From Clostridiaceae bacterium HFYG-1003 (lineage in GTDB: Bacteria; Bacillota; Clostridia; Clostridiales; Clostridiaceae), in assembly GCA_024579835.1 (NCBI GenBank), contig CP102060.1, positions 1,240,001 to 1,304,000 of the forward strand: 64,000 nt of DNA, in the 5' to 3' direction. The position numbers and the translations under genes are program-made. The notes below the pieces were generated by a model that was not told where the DNA came from, did not search any database, and saw only the letters and a list, made by a program, of their open reading frames with translations. Shown here one piece after another: positions 25,312 to 33,983 of the stretch; within the stretch, counting starts at the first letter, position 1, and the number at the start of each line of letters is the position of its first letter.

Positions 25312-26262
25312 TTATCCTCCGATTTCGTTCATGTTGGTTCCGGCATCGCTTTTTAGATCAAGGTGATGGGACTGGGGCTTTTGATCAACCAGACGCAGGA
25401 TTTCCTGTTTCAGCTGGTCGGGGTCATGCAGGAAGCTCTTCAGATTGCCTACTTCCCCGGCATGCAGACACAGTCTGAGCCGGCCGGAAGCCGATACCCG
25501 GATCCGGTTGCAGTCCGAGCAGAAATTGCAGCTGACCGGATTGATGAAGCCGACTATGCCGGGGTAGCCCGGCTTTTGGAAGCGGCGGGCCACCGAGTGG
25601 TCATAGGACTGCAATTCGATGAAATCCGGATAGCGCTCGATGATTTCACTCACGGGCATGAACTGGGCCTGTTTGCCCTCGGCCTGGCCGATGGGCATCA
25701 GTTCGATGAACCGCACATGGATGGCGGGATTTCGGGTGAGCTCAATGAAATCATCCGCTTCTACATCGTTGAAGCCCCGCATCAGGACCACATTCAGCTT
25801 CACCGGGGTGAGCCCCTCTGCCAGAGCCGCTTCGATGCCGGCCAGGGCATCGCTGAGTTCTCCGCCCCGGGTGATTTCCCGATACTTGGCCGCGTCCAGC
25901 GTGTCCAGGCTGATGTTGACCCGGTCAAGCCCTGCTTCTTTGTATTCTTTCGCTTTGTCCCGGAGCAGAATGCCGTTGGTAGTCAGCACCACCTGCTCGG
26001 CACCCATGACCTTCAGTTCCCGGATTATTTCCGAAAGGTCTCCCCGCAGCGTCGGTTCCCCGCCGGTGAGTCGGACCTTGGTCACGCCCAGCTCAAGAAA
26101 GGCCCGGGCCAGTGTCAGAATCTCCTGCTTCGTCATGATCTCATCCGGCCGGATCATGGGAATGCCCTTTTCCGGCATGCAGTAGGTGCAGCGGAGATTG
26201 CACCGGTCCGTGACGGACAGGCGAAGGTAGTTCAGTTTTCGGTCATATCGATCTTTCAACAT
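25312..26262 (-). CDS. moaA: MoaA, GTP 3',8-cyclase
   Basis: A 316-residue radical-SAM enzyme that starts pterin-cofactor synthesis by cyclising GTP. The N-terminal cluster cysteines are C21, C25 and C28 in CNLRCTYC. The second, GTP-binding cluster uses CNFCSDC and a later Cys in RLRLCLHAG. The usual GG C-terminus of full-length MoaA is present (EIGG). It overlaps the upstream moeA-type gene by 20 bases. Confidence 0.95.
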   Translation of the reverse strand: MLKDRYDRKLNYLRLSVTDRCNLRCTYCMPEKGIPMIRPDEIMTKQEILTLARAFLELGVTKVRLTGGEPTLRGDLSEIIRELKVMGAEQVVLTTNGILLRDKAKEYKEAGLDRVNISLDTLDAAKYREITRGGELSDALAGIEAALAEGLTPVKLNVVLMRGFNDVEADDFIELTRNPAIHVRFIELMPIGQAEGKQAQFMPVSEIIERYPDFIELQSYDHSVARRFQKPGYPGIVGFINPVSCNFCSDCNRIRVSASGRLRLCLHAGEVGNLKSFLHDPDQLKQEILRLVDQKPQSHHLDLKSDAGTNMNEIGG

Positions 26263-28144
26263 CGTCTGCCTCCAAAATCATGCCCAGATCATCCGTCAGG
26301 TAACCACCCCGCTCCTCCAGTTCCTGCCGGAAGCTGACAGAGCGCAGATAGCCCAGGAAGGCTTGAATCCGTTCATCCTCAAGATTGTCCCGGGCAACCA
26401 GGAAATCATAATGTTCCTGCCCCAGCGGAATGAAGTCCAGGTTCAGCGCCAGCGCTGCCGAAAGAACCCCGGCACCGGCTGTGGCATTGCCCTGGGCAAC
26501 GGCGGCCGCAACCGTGGTATGCGTCGTCGCCTCCCGCTCGTACCCCTGGATCTGCTCCGGATTGATTGCCTCCTGCCGCAGCAGGTGATCCACGAAAATC
26601 CGGGTTCCCGAACCGCGCTGGCGGTTCATGAAGAGAACGTCGGGACGCGTCAGGTCATGGATCGAATGAATGCCGTCCGGATTGCCTTTTTTCACCATAA
26701 GACCCTGAATTCGGCCGGGACCGCGCAGCAGGACATGGGTATTACCCGGGAAGTATTTTTTGAGTAAATGCAGATTGTAGGAACCATCTGTCTCATCCAG
26801 TACATGAACCGGAGCCAGCAGAGCTTCCTGATTGCGCATGGCCAGGACGCCGCCCATGGATCCCACATGCGTGGAGTTAATGGGCATGCGGTCCCCCAGC
26901 AGGTCAATGCAGATATCATGGGAACCGGTGATGGTCAGCCGCTCATGTACCTCGTCCAACGTCCGCAGGAGCCGGACCCGGATGGTTTCGCCGCGGGACA
27001 GACCTTCGTCCTGCTGTTCGATGATGCCGATGCCGTCGCTGCGCACCAGGCTCATGGAGACACCTGCGCCACTTCGCGAGGGTGTGGCCCGGTAAATGCC
27101 GTCTTCGTAGTGGAGACTGACCCGTATATATTCCTTGTTTTTCAGGGACGAATGCACATCCGCTGTCAGAATGGCTTCGACGAAGGTATCTTTCACCGGC
27201 CGGGCCGTCAGACGGGCCAGTACCGGGGCAGCGAATTCCTGGAAGCTGATGTAGCTTGATACCGGATACCCCGGAATTCCGATGACCGGCGTTGTTCCAA
27301 CCTTTCCTAGAATCGACGGTTTACCCGGTTTTATAGCAATGCCATGGACGATGACTTCTCCCAGTTCCGCCACCGCCCGGGCTGTAAAGTCCTTTGTTCC
27401 GGCGGATGAGCCGGCTCCGACCAGAACCAGGTCCGACCCGACAGCCGCCTGGGCAATGGCTGATTTAATCCGGTCATATTCATCCGGGATCGGATCCCAG
27501 CGCCGGACCACACCGCCGGCTTCTTCCACCAGCCCTTTCAGCATCCAGGAATTGGAATCGGGGATATGTCCTTTGGTGACTTCTTCCGGAGTTTCCACCA
27601 GCTCCGTACCGGTGGGCAGGATAGAAACCACGGGACGCCGGATGACCTCCAGCTCGGAAATGCCCCCCGCAATAAGGGATCCCAGATCAAAGGGCCGGAT
27701 GACATGCGCCCGGGGCAGGATCATTTCCGTCGCGACAATGTCCTCGCCGATGGGCCGGACGTGCTGCCAGGTAATGGCCGGCTGATAAATCAGAAGATCC
27801 TGACCGTCCTGGATCAGATCTTCCTTCATGATCACGGCATCAAAGGGTTCTTCCACCGGATTGCCGGTATTGACGAACACAAAGTTGTCCCCTTCCACCA
27901 ACCGCACCGGTGCCTGCGGGCGGGCGCTGCGGGTCACTTTGGAGACCACCGCGGCCCCGTCCATGGCGGCACAGTTAAAGGCCGGCGAGGACAGAACGGC
28001 CTGCACCGCTTTGGCTGTCACTCGGCCCAGACTCTCGGTAACCGGCACCTGTTCCGTCGCCGGCTGCAGCTCCAGAGCACCCAGATAAGCCGATCTGGCC
28101 TCTTCCTCCCGGGTATTTCCGATATATCGCTTTTCATTCATCAT
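26243..28144 (-). CDS. MoeA-type molybdotransferase with C-terminal binding-protein-like domain
   Basis: A 633-residue protein. Residues about 1-400 are a MoeA domain (SSPAFNCAAMDGAAV, LPTGTELVE, VGAGSSAGTKDFTA, KPGKPSILG, GIPGYPVSSY). Residues about 410-630 match the periplasmic-binding-like domain found fused to MoeA in many Clostridia (GSHDICIDLLGDRM, RQRGSGTRIFVDHLL, FIPLGQEHYDF). The second domain may sense or deliver the oxyanion; that is inference. It starts at an ATG overlapping the stop of the upstream moeA (ATGA). A longer frame exists upstream but lies inside that gene. Confidence 0.9.
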   Translation of the reverse strand: MMNEKRYIGNTREEEARSAYLGALELQPATEQVPVTESLGRVTAKAVQAVLSSPAFNCAAMDGAAVVSKVTRSARPQAPVRLVEGDNFVFVNTGNPVEEPFDAVIMKEDLIQDGQDLLIYQPAITWQHVRPIGEDIVATEMILPRAHVIRPFDLGSLIAGGISELEVIRRPVVSILPTGTELVETPEEVTKGHIPDSNSWMLKGLVEEAGGVVRRWDPIPDEYDRIKSAIAQAAVGSDLVLVGAGSSAGTKDFTARAVAELGEVIVHGIAIKPGKPSILGKVGTTPVIGIPGYPVSSYISFQEFAAPVLARLTARPVKDTFVEAILTADVHSSLKNKEYIRVSLHYEDGIYRATPSRSGAGVSMSLVRSDGIGIIEQQDEGLSRGETIRVRLLRTLDEVHERLTITGSHDICIDLLGDRMPINSTHVGSMGGVLAMRNQEALLAPVHVLDETDGSYNLHLLKKYFPGNTHVLLRGPGRIQGLMVKKGNPDGIHSIHDLTRPDVLFMNRQRGSGTRIFVDHLLRQEAINPEQIQGYEREATTHTTVAAAVAQGNATAGAGVLSAALALNLDFIPLGQEHYDFLVARDNLEDERIQAFLGYLRSVSFRQELEERGGYLTDDLGMILEADDVERSI

Positions 28145-29358
28145 AATAAAATCACATCCACTACAGTGCCCGCGTCCAGGCCTTCCGCTTCCTCTGGGAT
28201 CAGGGTGAACCCCTGAGCCTGAGTCAGCTGGCTGACCAGTGCGGAATTGGAATAATACGGCTGACAGAATAATTCCCCATCCTGTTCGGATAAGGTCAGG
28301 AACTGACAAGTGAGGCGTCCCGGCTGTGAGGGAAAATTCACCCGGGTCCGGGCTTTCACCATGACTCGGGGAACCTGGCTGCGGGTCTGTTCCCTGAAAA
28401 AGTCGGTTACCAGGGTTTTAAACAGCATCATGGCAGAAACCGGATGCCCCGGCAGTCCGATGACTGCTTTGCCCTGGATCGAAGCGCCGATGGTGGGCTT
28501 GCCCGGCTTGATCCGGATGCCGTGGAACAGGATGTCTCCCCCCAGATCGAGGATGGCCTGTTTGGTGTAGTCGCGTTCTCCGGCGGAGCTGCCGCCGGAC
28601 AGAAGCACCAGATCTGCCTGATCCAGGCCCTGGCGAATAGCGCTGCGGATTTCTTCCAGATCATCCCGCACCAGGGTTGTTCCCACGGGATTCAGTCCGG
28701 TTTCCCGGCACAGGGCCGCCAGACTGTGGGAGTTAATATCCCGGATCTTGCCATCGGTCAGTTCCTCCTGGGGGGAGGCAAACTCATCACCGGTGGAAAT
28801 AATGAACACATTCGGCCGCTTCAGGACTGGCACCTGCAGCTGGTTCAAACTGGCCAGGGCCGCGATGTCCTGGCTCTTGAGGCAATGGCCCTTTGGCAGA
28901 ACCAGCTGACCCTGGGCCACATCTTCTCCTTGGAGAACCAGATTGCTGCCAGGCGGAACACTTTTCTGAATCAGAACCAGGTCATCCAGCACCCTGGTAT
29001 CCTCGATCATGACCATGGCGTCGGCCCCCTGGGGGACCATGCCGCCAGTGGGCACATACAGAGTTGCCTCCGGGGTGACCTGGGTCGTGGTCATTGTGCC
29101 GATGGGGATGCTGCCCAGTGATTTCAGCACCACCGGAATGGACTCCGAAGCGCCCTGGGTGGTCAGCGAGACGACGGCATAGCCATCCACCGTTGACCGG
29201 TTATAGTACGGGATATCCTCTGAAGCCAGCAAATCGGCAAACAGGCACCGCCCCAGGGAATCTTCCAGTTTGACCATTTCGTTCTCGCGGGGGAGCGTGC
29301 AGTGCTGATTCAGGAGATTCACTGCCTGATCCAGACTGACGGTTTTTAAGAATTTCAT
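28141..29358 (-). CDS. moeA: MoeA, molybdopterin molybdotransferase
   Basis: A 405-residue enzyme that inserts the metal oxyanion into adenylylated pterin. Motifs: YNRSTVDGYAV, VPTGGMVPQGADAMVM, ISTGDEF, LLSGGSSAGERDYT, KPGKPTIGA and GLPGHPVSAM, all standard. It overlaps the ABC ATPase gene upstream and the second moeA downstream by four bases each. Two moeA paralogues in one cluster could split the work between tungsten and molybdenum, as proposed for other organisms. Confidence 0.93.
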   Translation of the reverse strand: MKFLKTVSLDQAVNLLNQHCTLPRENEMVKLEDSLGRCLFADLLASEDIPYYNRSTVDGYAVVSLTTQGASESIPVVLKSLGSIPIGTMTTTQVTPEATLYVPTGGMVPQGADAMVMIEDTRVLDDLVLIQKSVPPGSNLVLQGEDVAQGQLVLPKGHCLKSQDIAALASLNQLQVPVLKRPNVFIISTGDEFASPQEELTDGKIRDINSHSLAALCRETGLNPVGTTLVRDDLEEIRSAIRQGLDQADLVLLSGGSSAGERDYTKQAILDLGGDILFHGIRIKPGKPTIGASIQGKAVIGLPGHPVSAMMLFKTLVTDFFREQTRSQVPRVMVKARTRVNFPSQPGRLTCQFLTLSEQDGELFCQPYYSNSALVSQLTQAQGFTLIPEEAEGLDAGTVVDVILL

Positions 29359-29987
29359 GTTCGCAGCTTGCCTCCTTCCAGGTAGTGCAGTTTCATCATC
29401 GGATGCTCCAGTTCACGGTGCGAAATCATCAGAATCGTTGTGCCGTATTGTTTCTGATGTTCCAGAATAAGGGCCAGGGATCGCTCGCGCGAGGCGGCAT
29501 CCATGGCTGAGAACGGTTCGTCCAGCAGGAGAACCGGTGTTTTCATGGCCAGACCCCGGATCAGGGATATTTTCTGTGCTTCGCCCAGACTGCAGTTGGT
29601 AGCTTTTTGCTGGAGCAGAGGATCCAGGGGCAGGTAATCCAGATAAAATGCCAGGTCCTGCCGGATGGCTGCTTCAGTCGTCCCCTTCAGGCGCAGCGGA
29701 TAGGCCAGATTGTCCCAGACTGAGCGATGCAGCATGACGGGCTGCTGAAAGACGCATGTCACCGTGCGGCCATCGGCCGGGATGGCGCGAAGATCGGTGC
29801 GGCCCACTGTGACCCGGCCGGAGTACTCCTCATCCAGGAGACAGAGAATCTCAAACAGCGTGCTCTTTCCGGCGCCGTTGGCGCCGCAGATCTGATGAAT
29901 CGCTCCTCCTTCAAAAACATGATGCGGAACGTCCAGAATCCGGCGCTGGCCGTAGCTTTTTTGCAGATCATCGATCGTTATTTCCAT
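29355..29987 (-). CDS. tupC: Tungstate ABC transporter ATPase
   Basis: A 210-residue ABC ATPase. Walker A is GANGAGKST (K41), the Q-loop is VFQQPVMLHRSVWDNL, the signature is SLGEAQ in place of LSGGQ, and Walker B is VLLLDEPFSAMD. The start at 29987 has GGGAG ahead and overlaps tupB by 10 bases. The adjacent permease and substrate-binding protein identify the system as tungstate uptake. The short length, without the regulatory domain of ModC, fits TupC. Confidence 0.88.
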   Translation of the reverse strand: MEITIDDLQKSYGQRRILDVPHHVFEGGAIHQICGANGAGKSTLFEILCLLDEEYSGRVTVGRTDLRAIPADGRTVTCVFQQPVMLHRSVWDNLAYPLRLKGTTEAAIRQDLAFYLDYLPLDPLLQQKATNCSLGEAQKISLIRGLAMKTPVLLLDEPFSAMDAASRERSLALILEHQKQYGTTILMISHRELEHPMMKLHYLEGGKLRT

Positions 29988-30676
29988 TGGCTTTCTCCCT
30001 GAATCAGCAGAACCACCAGATTGATGGCCAGCGTCATGACGAACAGAATGATGCCCAGCGCGATGGACAGGCTCTGATGGCCCATGGACGTATACATGGA
30101 AATGGCAGTGGTCATCACCCGGGTACTGTGCCGGATGTTGCCTCCGACGATCATGACGGTTCCCACTTCGGCAATGGCCCGGGAAAAAGCGGTCATGACC
30201 GTAGCGGTCATTTCCGGGGTCAGTTCCCGGATCAGCAGACGGATGATCTGCCCATTGTTCGCTCCGCTGGTTTTCGCCAGCCGCAGGATCGAGCGTCCCT
30301 CCCGCCGGATAATGGTCATGGTCAGTGCGCAGACCACCGGCAGAATCAGAAAGAACTGGGCAATCACCATGGCCTGGGGCGTATACATCAGCCCCAGAGC
30401 TCCCAGCGGTCCGTTGCCGGATATGACCAGCACCACCAGCAGTCCGACAATGACCGAGGGCACTCCCATCAGGATATAGGACAGGCGGGTGGTCCATTCC
30501 CGCAGCCACCCGCCCCGTAAATAAATTAACAATGTAAGGGGGATCATCAAAGCGGCAGCCAGAAGGGTCGCCGCTCCGGAAACCGCCAAAGAGAGACCGG
30601 CAATGCCGGCTATTTCAGGATTCCAGTGGAGAATCAGTTCAAATGCCTCTTGAATTCCGTCCCAGATTGATGTCAT
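29978..30676 (-). CDS. tupB: Tungstate ABC transporter permease
   Basis: A 232-residue inner-membrane protein with about five hydrophobic segments and the permease loop containing SRAIAEVGTVMIVGGN, the EAA-type contact for the ATPase. It matches the TupB/WtpB type rather than the longer ModB. Start at 30676 with AAGGAG upstream. It is followed, overlapping, by the ATPase gene and preceded, after a 250-base gap, by the substrate-binding gene. Confidence 0.88.
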   Translation of the reverse strand: MTSIWDGIQEAFELILHWNPEIAGIAGLSLAVSGAATLLAAALMIPLTLLIYLRGGWLREWTTRLSYILMGVPSVIVGLLVVLVISGNGPLGALGLMYTPQAMVIAQFFLILPVVCALTMTIIRREGRSILRLAKTSGANNGQIIRLLIRELTPEMTATVMTAFSRAIAEVGTVMIVGGNIRHSTRVMTTAISMYTSMGHQSLSIALGIILFVMTLAINLVVLLIQGESQWK

Positions 30677-30927
30677 TGTTTTCCTACTCTCCTTGCGGTG
30701 TTCCTGGGTTTCTCTTCCCTTGGCCCTCTTCGAAGAGCTGCCATGAATGATCCTGTCCCGGATGATATTGAGATCCACTCACTGAGTGACTCAGGGAGCA
30801 TGCGGTCGTTTGCTTCGTGTATTGGCTGCTGCTCAGCATTTTCTTCTGTCAGCGGTTCCGGGTTGATGTTGCGGCTGAGTATCTCTTTCGCCCGTTCCAG
30901 AGAGGATTGCCATGCAAGGTGAAAATC

Positions 30928-31806
30928 TTATTTGAAGGTTCCCGGGAAGAATAACTGCTGTCCATACTGGGTCTTGCCGTATTCCTTGATCAGCGCCGTG
31001 GCCTCGTCCGACAGGATCCACTCGATGAAGACTTTGGCGCCTTCCGGATTTTTCACGGTGACTTTGTCCTTATTAAGCTCAATGATGCCGTACTGATTAA
31101 CCAGCTCCTTGGATGGCTCAGAAACCTCCTCCAGCTTGGTGGTGTCCTTGGTCGCCAGGAAGGTGGAGCGGTCGGTAATGGTCAGCCCCTTCTTTTCGGC
31201 TGCCATGTTCAAAGTTTCAGCCATGCCCTGGCCAATCGAGAAGTACCAGTCGGAGCTTCCTTCCGGCAGAGTCACACCGGCGGCCTTCCAGGTTTTCTTT
31301 TCAAAGCTGTGAGTGCCGGATTCATCGCCGCGGGAGATAAACGGAAGTTTTTTCTCAGAAATGACTTTCAGCAGATTGACGATATTCTTTTCCGTTCCAA
31401 CGGACGCCTTGACCTCAGCCGCTCCTACCAGTAGGAAGTCATTGTACATCAGATCGTAGCGCTTAATGCCGTAGCCGTCTTTGACAAACTGTTCTTCCTT
31501 GGTTTTATCATGAACCATCAGGACATCGGCATTGCCTGCCTTGGCAGCATCAATGGCCGCTCCGGTACCCAGAGCCACGACTTTGACTTCGATGCCCTTG
31601 GCCTTTTTGAATTCGGGCAGCAAATAATCCAGAAGACCGGAATCGCGGGTGGAAGTCGTTGTTGCCAGAATGATTTCCCCTTCCGCTTTGGCTGGTGTTG
31701 TGGTTCCGGCAGCGGATGAGCCAGCGGTAGTCGACGGGGCAGTAGCCTGGCAGGAAACCAGAAGCATTCCGGTGAGCAGCAGAGCCGTGATCTTGATGTG
31801 TTTCAT
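30928..31806 (-). CDS. tupA: Tungstate-binding lipoprotein
   Basis: A 292-residue substrate-binding lipoprotein (lipobox LVSC, C19). The oxyanion site ATTTSTRDSGLL, with the TTTS motif diagnostic of TupA, and the later SRGDESGTHSFE mark it as tungstate-specific rather than the molybdate protein ModA. GGAGG precedes the ATG at 31806; in-frame sequence upstream lacks a start signal. It has its own promoter (31869-31898), so tungstate uptake can be controlled apart from the genes upstream. Confidence 0.92.
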   Translation of the reverse strand: MKHIKITALLLTGMLLVSCQATAPSTTAGSSAAGTTTPAKAEGEIILATTTSTRDSGLLDYLLPEFKKAKGIEVKVVALGTGAAIDAAKAGNADVLMVHDKTKEEQFVKDGYGIKRYDLMYNDFLLVGAAEVKASVGTEKNIVNLLKVISEKKLPFISRGDESGTHSFEKKTWKAAGVTLPEGSSDWYFSIGQGMAETLNMAAEKKGLTITDRSTFLATKDTTKLEEVSEPSKELVNQYGIIELNKDKVTVKNPEGAKVFIEWILSDEATALIKEYGKTQYGQQLFFPGTFK

Positions 31807-31838
31807 AATATCCTCCGATGGGTTAATAATGGCTGAGT

Positions 31839-31898
31839 GGGCGGCAGAGCGCCCAACCAATTGCATTAATTATACCTCATTCTGCATAATCTTGACAG
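31839..31898 (-). promoter_or_regulatory. Promoter and leader hairpin of tupA
   Basis: On the minus strand CTGTCA (31898-31893) and TATAAT (31874-31869) are 18 bases apart. The leader then holds a small hairpin, GGGCG/CGCCC at 31854-31839, before the ribosome binding site. Confidence 0.5.
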
Positions 31899-31936
31899 GT
31901 TAATAAAATAACAAGGGATATCAGATGATTTTCGAT

Positions 31937-33406
31937 CTATGTCGAAGGGTTTCCTGGTGAGATCGTTCCCGATCCCGATTCCAGCCGGTGTCCTCCGTTC
32001 AGGTGATAGACATTGAGCCGATCCCCGCGGATAAATCCCATCATGGTCAGATTATGCTCCTTTGCCAGACGAATGGAGCGATCGGTGGGAGCCGCCCGGG
32101 AAAGCAGTGCACTCACTGGGGTTTTCAGGACTTTCATGGTCATTTCGGAAGCCATCCGGCCAGACAGAAGAATCAGGCAGGACGACAGGTCGCGACCGTC
32201 CCGCAGAGCCTGACCGATCAGCTTGTCCAATGCATTGTGTCGGCCGATGTCCTCCTGAAAAGCTACCATCGCATCGTTCTGGATCAAGGCGCAGGCATGG
32301 CTGCCGCCGGTTCGAGCAAACAAGGCCGAAGTATCCTGAAACGCCGCGGAGATCCGGGTAATGTGTTCCAGATTCAGTACCAACTCGACATCAGGGCGGG
32401 TCAGACTTCCGGCAAATGGCAGATCAGGCCGGGCAGAGCCGGATGTGGTAATGATCAGGTGGTTTGCCCTGTCCCGCGGAACTGTGTCCCGGAGATCAAC
32501 GTCAAGATGAAGATGAATCCCAAGGTTATCCGCCCGCCGGATGGTGATCTGAGCAATTTGCGAAGCTGACTGAATCAGACCCTGGGCATACAGATTACCC
32601 GTGACCAGCTCCTCCAGGCAGCAAGGCGTCGCATACATGGTCTGAAGGTACTCTCCATTCAGGGAGACCGTCAGTTCCGCCTCCGTGATGACTTCATCCT
32701 CCAGTTCGGCCCGGGCCGACCCTTTGCAGCGTATGATCGGGACCGACTGAATCGGCGGAGCGATGGCTTCGGAGAGCTGACTCAGCTGCAATGCCAGCGG
32801 CTCGCTCTGTTCATGATATTGCCGCAGCTCCCGTTTGTCGTTGATGTTAAAAAAGATGTCCTTCTCCCCCGGTCTGGAAGGATACTCCAGATCAAGGAAT
32901 TGATGACTGTCGATGAAACGGCGCAGTGAGCGCCGGGAGCTTTGGATGGACTGTTCCAGTTCCGGCAGCAGGTGGCGTCCGTAAAAGGCGCAGAAAGGCT
33001 CCGGTTCACCCGTCACCCGGTTGCGGTTGATCAGCCCGTCGGCACCGCTGGCCTGTGCCATAATAGCTTTCATGCGCCGGATATAGTCCGGATCAATGAC
33101 CGGCATGTCACAGGCCAGTACCAGGGCATACGCTGATTCCGACGCTTCCAGGCCGGCATGTATGCCTGCCAGCGGACCGGCATCCCGGTACCGATCCGAT
33201 ACGATGGTCGTCCGCTCAATCAGCGGGACGGCCTCCAGTTCAGCCGGTTCATTGGAGACAACAATGACCTGAGGGAACAGCTCCAGTAAAATCGACAGAT
33301 TCTTTTCCAGCAGGAACTGATCGTTCAGTTTCAGCAGCTGCTTGTCGAAGCCCATTCGCAAACTTCTGCCCCCGGCCAGAATAATGGCAGTATTAGTTGT
33401 GCTCAT
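31937..33406 (-). CDS. MobA-FdhD fusion protein
   Basis: A 489-residue fusion. Residues about 1-195 are MobA, the guanylyltransferase that makes the bis-MGD dinucleotide cofactor (AIILAGGRSLRMGFDKQLL, VLACDMPVIDP). Residues about 205-480 are FdhD, the sulfurtransferase needed for formate dehydrogenase (ELTVSLNGEY, EELVTGNLYAQGLI, DIGRHNALDKLIG, LSGRMASEMTMK). The expected FdhD cysteine loop is replaced by TTSGSARPD (residues 320-328); a Cys pair occurs instead at C262-C263. Start at ATG 33406, which overlaps the mogA stop by 14 bases; no clear ribosome binding site is seen because the region is a repeat. Confidence 0.85.
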   Translation of the reverse strand: MSTTNTAIILAGGRSLRMGFDKQLLKLNDQFLLEKNLSILLELFPQVIVVSNEPAELEAVPLIERTTIVSDRYRDAGPLAGIHAGLEASESAYALVLACDMPVIDPDYIRRMKAIMAQASGADGLINRNRVTGEPEPFCAFYGRHLLPELEQSIQSSRRSLRRFIDSHQFLDLEYPSRPGEKDIFFNINDKRELRQYHEQSEPLALQLSQLSEAIAPPIQSVPIIRCKGSARAELEDEVITEAELTVSLNGEYLQTMYATPCCLEELVTGNLYAQGLIQSASQIAQITIRRADNLGIHLHLDVDLRDTVPRDRANHLIITTSGSARPDLPFAGSLTRPDVELVLNLEHITRISAAFQDTSALFARTGGSHACALIQNDAMVAFQEDIGRHNALDKLIGQALRDGRDLSSCLILLSGRMASEMTMKVLKTPVSALLSRAAPTDRSIRLAKEHNLTMMGFIRGDRLNVYHLNGGHRLESGSGTISPGNPST

Positions 33407-33983
33407 GGTGTTCATGGTGCTCATGGTGCTCAAGGTGTTCATGATGGTCATGATGGTCATGGTGTTCGTCGTCCTCATGATGGTCATGCGTTTCAGGGAC
33501 TGCGCATTCTCCATCCCGCCCGGTTAAAATATCCAGCCCGTGGCGGAGCTGATCAATGACGCTTTCTAAATTTTCCCGGCAGGCTTTGGGCGAACCCGGC
33601 AGATTGATAATCAGGGTACTGTTGCGTAAAACAGACACCGCCCGGGAGAGCATGGCCCGTCGGGTGACTTTCATGCTGTCATAGCGCATGGCTTCGCTGA
33701 TTCCCGGAACGTCCCGGGTCATCACTGATCGGGTCGCTTCCGGAGTGACATCCCTCAGCGAGAAACCGGTTCCGCCTGTTGTGAGGATCAGATCCAGACC
33801 CTGTTCATCCGCCATCTGTATCAGCTCGGACCGAATCTGGTCATACTCATCCGGGATCAGTCGGTAGGCCGCTACTTCGTAATTGTTCTTCTCCAGAATT
33901 TCCCGTATGACCTTCACGGAAAGATCTTCCCGTTCCCCGCGGGATCCTTTGTCGCTCATGGTTAATATGCCTGCTCGATACAT
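33393..33983 (-). CDS. mogA: MogA/MoaB-type adenylyltransferase with histidine-rich tail
   Basis: A 196-residue protein that adenylylates molybdopterin before metal insertion. Motifs: GILTMSDKGSRGEREDLS, LTTGGTGFSLRDVTPEAT and NLPGSPKA. After the normal end of the fold (near residue 163) comes a tail of about 33 residues made of His, Glu and Asp (HHEDDEHHDHHDHHEH and so on), a likely metal-binding or metal-buffering segment. Start at 33983 with GGAGG eight bases ahead. It is the first gene of the cofactor cluster. Confidence 0.9.
   Translation of the reverse strand: MYRAGILTMSDKGSRGEREDLSVKVIREILEKNNYEVAAYRLIPDEYDQIRSELIQMADEQGLDLILTTGGTGFSLRDVTPEATRSVMTRDVPGISEAMRYDSMKVTRRAMLSRAVSVLRNSTLIINLPGSPKACRENLESVIDQLRHGLDILTGRDGECAVPETHDHHEDDEHHDHHDHHEHLEHHEHHEHHEHN
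33403..33490 (-). repeat. Nine-base tandem repeat encoding the His-rich tail
   Basis: Imperfect copies of CATGGTGCT/CATGATGGT (plus-strand sense) run across the 3' end of mogA. In one frame they encode the His/Glu/Asp tail; in another they give runs of ATG codons, the last of which is the mobA-fdhD start. Confidence 0.75.

Noticed and set aside
33407-33514. Longer N-terminus for mobA-fdhD
   Set aside because: The extra residues are Met/Thr/Asn repeats that are only the frame-shifted reading of the mogA His-tail repeat; the MobA fold begins right after the ATG at 33406.
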